Of a stretch of 37,986 nt of DNA, positions 36,508 to 37,986 are shown one piece after another. This stretch comes from a virus, in IMG/VR virus record IMGVR_UViG_3300042343_000772, positions 1 to 37,986 of that record; one strand, given 5' to 3'. The position numbers were made by a program, and so were the translations under genes. Numbering within the stretch: the stretch's first letter is position 1; each line of letters opens with the position of its first letter. The notes below the pieces were generated by a model. It had not been told where the DNA came from and searched no databases. It saw only the letters and a list, made by a program, of their open reading frames with translations.

Positions 36508-37070
36508 TGATTTATTTTATCTCCGATACCCACTTTGGACACAAGAATATTGTGGGTTATTGCAAAAGACCATTTACTGATACTCACGAAATGAATAAGA
36601 CCATTATTGATAATATCAATAGTGTTGTTAAGCCAAAGGATACTCTTTATTTTCTTGGAGATTTTTGTCATAGGGGTGGTGATCCTAAGAAATATAGAAA
36701 ACAAATAAATTGTGAAGATATTCATGTGATTCTTGGCAACCATGACAATGAGGATAAATTTAGTGAAAAAGATTTTTCTTCTATAGCACTAATGAAAGAA
36801 ATAACCTACTGTAATCAAAAGATAATTCTGTTTCACTATCCTATGAGAGCATGGAACAAAAGTTATCGTAAAAGTTGGATGCTTTATGGTCATGTTCACG
36901 GCAGACTTCACAATGAGGATGAATCACTAGGACGCTTTACGCTTGATGTGGGCGTGGATAATAAAAGGGAAGGTGTTGGGTTTGGCACTCCGTATAGTTT
37001 TAAAGAGATTCAGAAACTATTTGGCGACAGAGAGAAAAAATTCAAGGTCGCCCAGTTGACAAGCCGATAA
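36507..37070 (+). CDS. Calcineurin-like metallophosphoesterase, phage-type
   Basis: 187 residues. SDTHFGHKNI, LGDFCH, LGNHDN, LFHYPMRAWN and YGHVHGRLH form the full motif set of the COG4186-type phage phosphoesterases. Substrate unknown; likely a nucleotide or nucleic-acid phosphoester. The third enzyme of this fold in the window, but from a different subfamily than those at 8314 and 8979. The 3' end holds a promoter for the downstream RNA-rich region. Confidence 0.9.
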   Translation: MIYFISDTHFGHKNIVGYCKRPFTDTHEMNKTIIDNINSVVKPKDTLYFLGDFCHRGGDPKKYRKQINCEDIHVILGNHDNEDKFSEKDFSSIALMKEITYCNQKIILFHYPMRAWNKSYRKSWMLYGHVHGRLHNEDESLGRFTLDVGVDNKREGVGFGTPYSFKEIQKLFGDREKKFKVAQLTSR

Positions 37071-37083
37071 TGGATGTTAGAAT
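37056..37083 (+). promoter_or_regulatory. Sigma70-type promoter with CCGATA spacer motif
   Basis: TTGACA 37056-37061, 16-nt spacer, TAGAAT 37078-37083. CCGATA at 37064-37069, 2 nt after the -35. Drives 37159 and probably the downstream hairpin and split tRNA. Confidence 0.8.
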
Positions 37084-37094
37084 GAAGGAGTCAA

Positions 37095-37124
37095 GCGAGA
37101 GTATCAGTCATGCGACTGACTCGC
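37095..37124 (+). promoter_or_regulatory. 5' leader hairpin
   Basis: GCGAG (37095-37099) pairs with CTCGC (37120-37124), and TCAGTC (37104-37109) with GACTGA (37114-37119), with loop ATGC and a one-sided 4-nt bulge AGTA. It starts about 4-5 nt after the expected transcription start, as for 5' stabilising stems. It does not cover the ribosome site. Confidence 0.65.
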
Positions 37125-37158
37125 AAGACAAGACTTGGAAATGATTTGGAGGTTGATT

Positions 37159-37440
37159 ATGGCTGAAGTTACTACGGTTGATAAGCAGAGTCGTGTTCGT
37201 TGCAGTGACGAGCAGTTCCTTGAGGCGGTTTTCTCCAGCAAGACTTATGCTGAGATTGCCGTTAAGACTGGTCAGAAGGTTGCTAGTACGATGGCTCGTT
37301 ATGCTCGTACAAAGTCCGCTCTGACCAAGAAGGGTATTGAACTGCCCGCTATGGAACGTGCGAAGCCAACCAAGACGGTTGACAACGTAGAGGCTATGGC
37401 AGAGGTTGTTCGTCGCCTCAAGGCTCATGCGAACGGTTGA
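37159..37440 (+). CDS. Putative HTH-like small protein, 93 aa, strongly expressed
   Basis: TTTGGAGG lies 6-7 nt before ATG 37159. The sequence SDEQFLEAVFSSKTYAEIAVKTGQKVASTMARYARTKSAL reads like a helix-turn-helix: two helices, the TYAEIAxKTG turn, and a recognition helix with Arg. A basic C-terminal helix follows. Its GC content and G/C-ending codons are much higher than neighbours, suggesting strong expression. Possible phage regulator or DNA-binding protein. Confidence 0.72.
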   Translation: MAEVTTVDKQSRVRCSDEQFLEAVFSSKTYAEIAVKTGQKVASTMARYARTKSALTKKGIELPAMERAKPTKTVDNVEAMAEVVRRLKAHANG

Positions 37441-37453
37441 TTAAAACCAAAAG

Positions 37454-37534
37454 GGTGATCGGCTACAATAGTTTAAATGCTTGAGGCACACAAAAGATTC
37501 AACCTCAAATCATTGATTGTTGTAGTCGGTCACT
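37454..37534 (+). ncRNA. Long hairpin RNA just upstream of the split tRNA
   Basis: The outer arms GTGATCGGCTACAAT (37455-37469) and GTTGTAGTCGGTCAC (37519-37533) pair over 15 positions with three wobbles. The stem can extend inward through 37473/37515. After small bulges, an inner 6-bp stem TTGAGG (37481-37486) / CCTCAA (37503-37508) closes a 16-nt loop. The base lies 4 nt before the tRNA. No open frame. It could be a processing signal, antisense target, terminator-like block or independent small RNA. Confidence 0.7.
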
Positions 37535-37538
37535 ATAT

Positions 37539-37813
37539 GGGAGCGTAATCCAATGGCAGAGATAAAGGACTTGAACTAATGTAAATTTGAGTGCTTAAAG
37601 GGAAACCTTTAATGTAGAACCTGTCAAATTCGGTGAAGGCTTAACTGCTAATACCGAGCCAAGCATAGAGATATGAAGGTGTAGAGACTTGACGGCAGGA
37701 ACCTAAGCGAAAGTAATGGTTAAGATAAAGTCCAGACTACAAACAGAAATGGTAACGAAAGTTATAGTAGTAAGAAAATCCTTCAAGTGTGGGTTCGAGT
37801 CCCACCGCTCCTA
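37539..37813 (+). tRNA. tRNA-Leu (UAA), split by a group I intron
   Basis: Exons 37539-37572 and 37775-37813. Acceptor GGGAGCG pairs with CGCTCCT, discriminator A; T arm GTGGG-TTCGAGT-CCCAC; anticodon stem AAGGA/TCCTT. The joined loop CTT+AAAA gives anticodon UAA, reading the Leu codon UUA. The variable region is only CAAGT (5 nt), whereas bacterial tRNA-Leu normally has a long extra arm. D stem is a weak A-T/T-A/C-G. CCA is not encoded. It would serve UUA-rich genes of this phage. Confidence 0.85.
37573..37774 (+). other. Group I intron (IC3-like) in the anticodon loop
   Basis: 202 nt, beginning G after exon U and ending in G, as self-splicing requires. P1: exon ACTT (37569-37572) pairs with GAGT (37589-37592), with the splice-site U facing a G. 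P7: GACTT (37686-37690) with AAGTC (37728-37732). Core blocks AATTCGGTGAAGG, ACCGAGCCAAGC, TAGAGACTTGACGGCAGG and GATAAAGTCC follow the order of cyanobacterial and plastid tRNA-Leu(UAA) introns. No open reading frame. Boundaries inferred from tRNA folding and the U/G rule. Confidence 0.88.
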
Positions 37814-37846
37814 TTTGTAGAATGATAATTATCGAAAGGAAATATA

Positions 37847-37986
37847 ATGAGCAAAAATGTTTTAGAACTATATAAGATTGGCAGTAAAGTTAAGTTGACG
37901 GGAGAAGGTACTGAATCTATTTATGGAAGTATTATTGGTATTAATATAACTGGAGATAATACAGTTACCTATTCTTGTGGCTGGTG
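37847..37986 (+). CDS. Small hypothetical protein (partial, C-terminus missing)
   Basis: GAAAGGA lies 6-7 nt before the ATG. The visible 46 residues (VLELYKIGSKVKLTGEGTESIYGSIIGI...) look like an SH3-like beta-barrel start, as in small phage proteins with IGxxVKLTG. It runs off the window. First gene after the split tRNA. Confidence 0.6.
   Translation, partial: MSKNVLELYKIGSKVKLTGEGTESIYGSIIGINITGDNTVTYSCGW

Noticed and set aside
37108-37428. Minus-strand frame opposite the 37159 gene
   Set aside because: No ribosome site, and the + gene has promoter, leader and strong Shine-Dalgarno.
37570-37778. Anticodon UGA (Ser) by shifting the intron one base
   Set aside because: It would put G at the 5' exon end and A at the intron end, breaking the U/G splice-site rules met by the UAA solution.
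1-37986. CRISPR array, insertion sequence or integrase/attachment site
   Set aside because: No regularly spaced repeats, transposase, terminal inverted repeats or integrase was seen on reading both strands.

Overview
The window looks like an accessory/early region of a large, AT-rich tailed dsDNA bacteriophage. About 90 genes, mostly 30-100 codons long, are packed on the + strand, commonly with ATGA start/stop overlaps. Interspersed are typical phage functions: ThyX, an ATP-dependent DNA ligase, endonuclease VII, UV-damage endonuclease, three free-standing homing-type endonucleases (two HNH, one GIY-YIG), two tRNAs and a complete phage-encoded tmRNA. No capsid, terminase, tail or replisome gene is present. 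The host cannot be fixed from the sequence. Promoters are sigma70-like, and the group I intron resembles the tRNA-Leu(UAA) introns of cyanobacteria and plastids. A secreted Cys-rich protein resembles a family I associate with planctomycetes and phages.

Layout. 1-860: tiny membrane-protein genes and a promoter. 876-1496 (-): HNH endonuclease. 1.5-6.85 kb: short transcription units of small hypothetical genes (one ASCH protein), closed by a strong bidirectional terminator at 6864-6889. 6919-7236 (-): the only minus-strand gene that is not an endonuclease. 7.3-13.8 kb: small genes with two calcineurin-like phosphoesterases, a DUF5522-like protein, zinc-finger proteins and an exported Cys-rich protein. 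13.85-21.3 kb: zincin-like protein, thyX, a possible PD-(D/E)XK nuclease, UV endonuclease, deaminase-like protein and zinc-finger proteins. 21.35-22.67 kb: tRNA-Ile(UAU)-like gene, two membrane proteins, tmRNA. 22.68-23.6 kb: HNH endonuclease behind a hairpin that hides its ribosome binding site, then endonuclease VII.

23.6-33.7 kb and 35.2-35.7 kb form an exceptionally AT-rich glycan-modification island: at least five glycosyltransferase-like proteins (one a 662-residue double-domain protein), an NAD-dependent sugar epimerase, a sulfotransferase-like protein and three SAM methyltransferases. It is interrupted by the DNA ligase (28.7-30.0 kb), which has its own promoter and different codon use. 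Together these could build a decorated (methylated, possibly sulfated) glycan on virion, host surface or DNA.

33.7-37.99 kb: HhH glycosylase-like protein, GIY-YIG endonuclease, small conserved phage proteins, a PspC-like protein, a third phosphoesterase, and an RNA-rich end. That end holds a long hairpin (37454-37534) followed 4 nt later by a tRNA-Leu(UAA) gene split by a 202-nt group I intron, with an unusually short variable arm.

Most transcription units start with TTGACA-type promoters carrying an extended TGG before the -10 element. Many also carry a CCGATA/CCGATG motif inside the spacer, which suggests one shared regulatory input or a dedicated phage-host promoter class.
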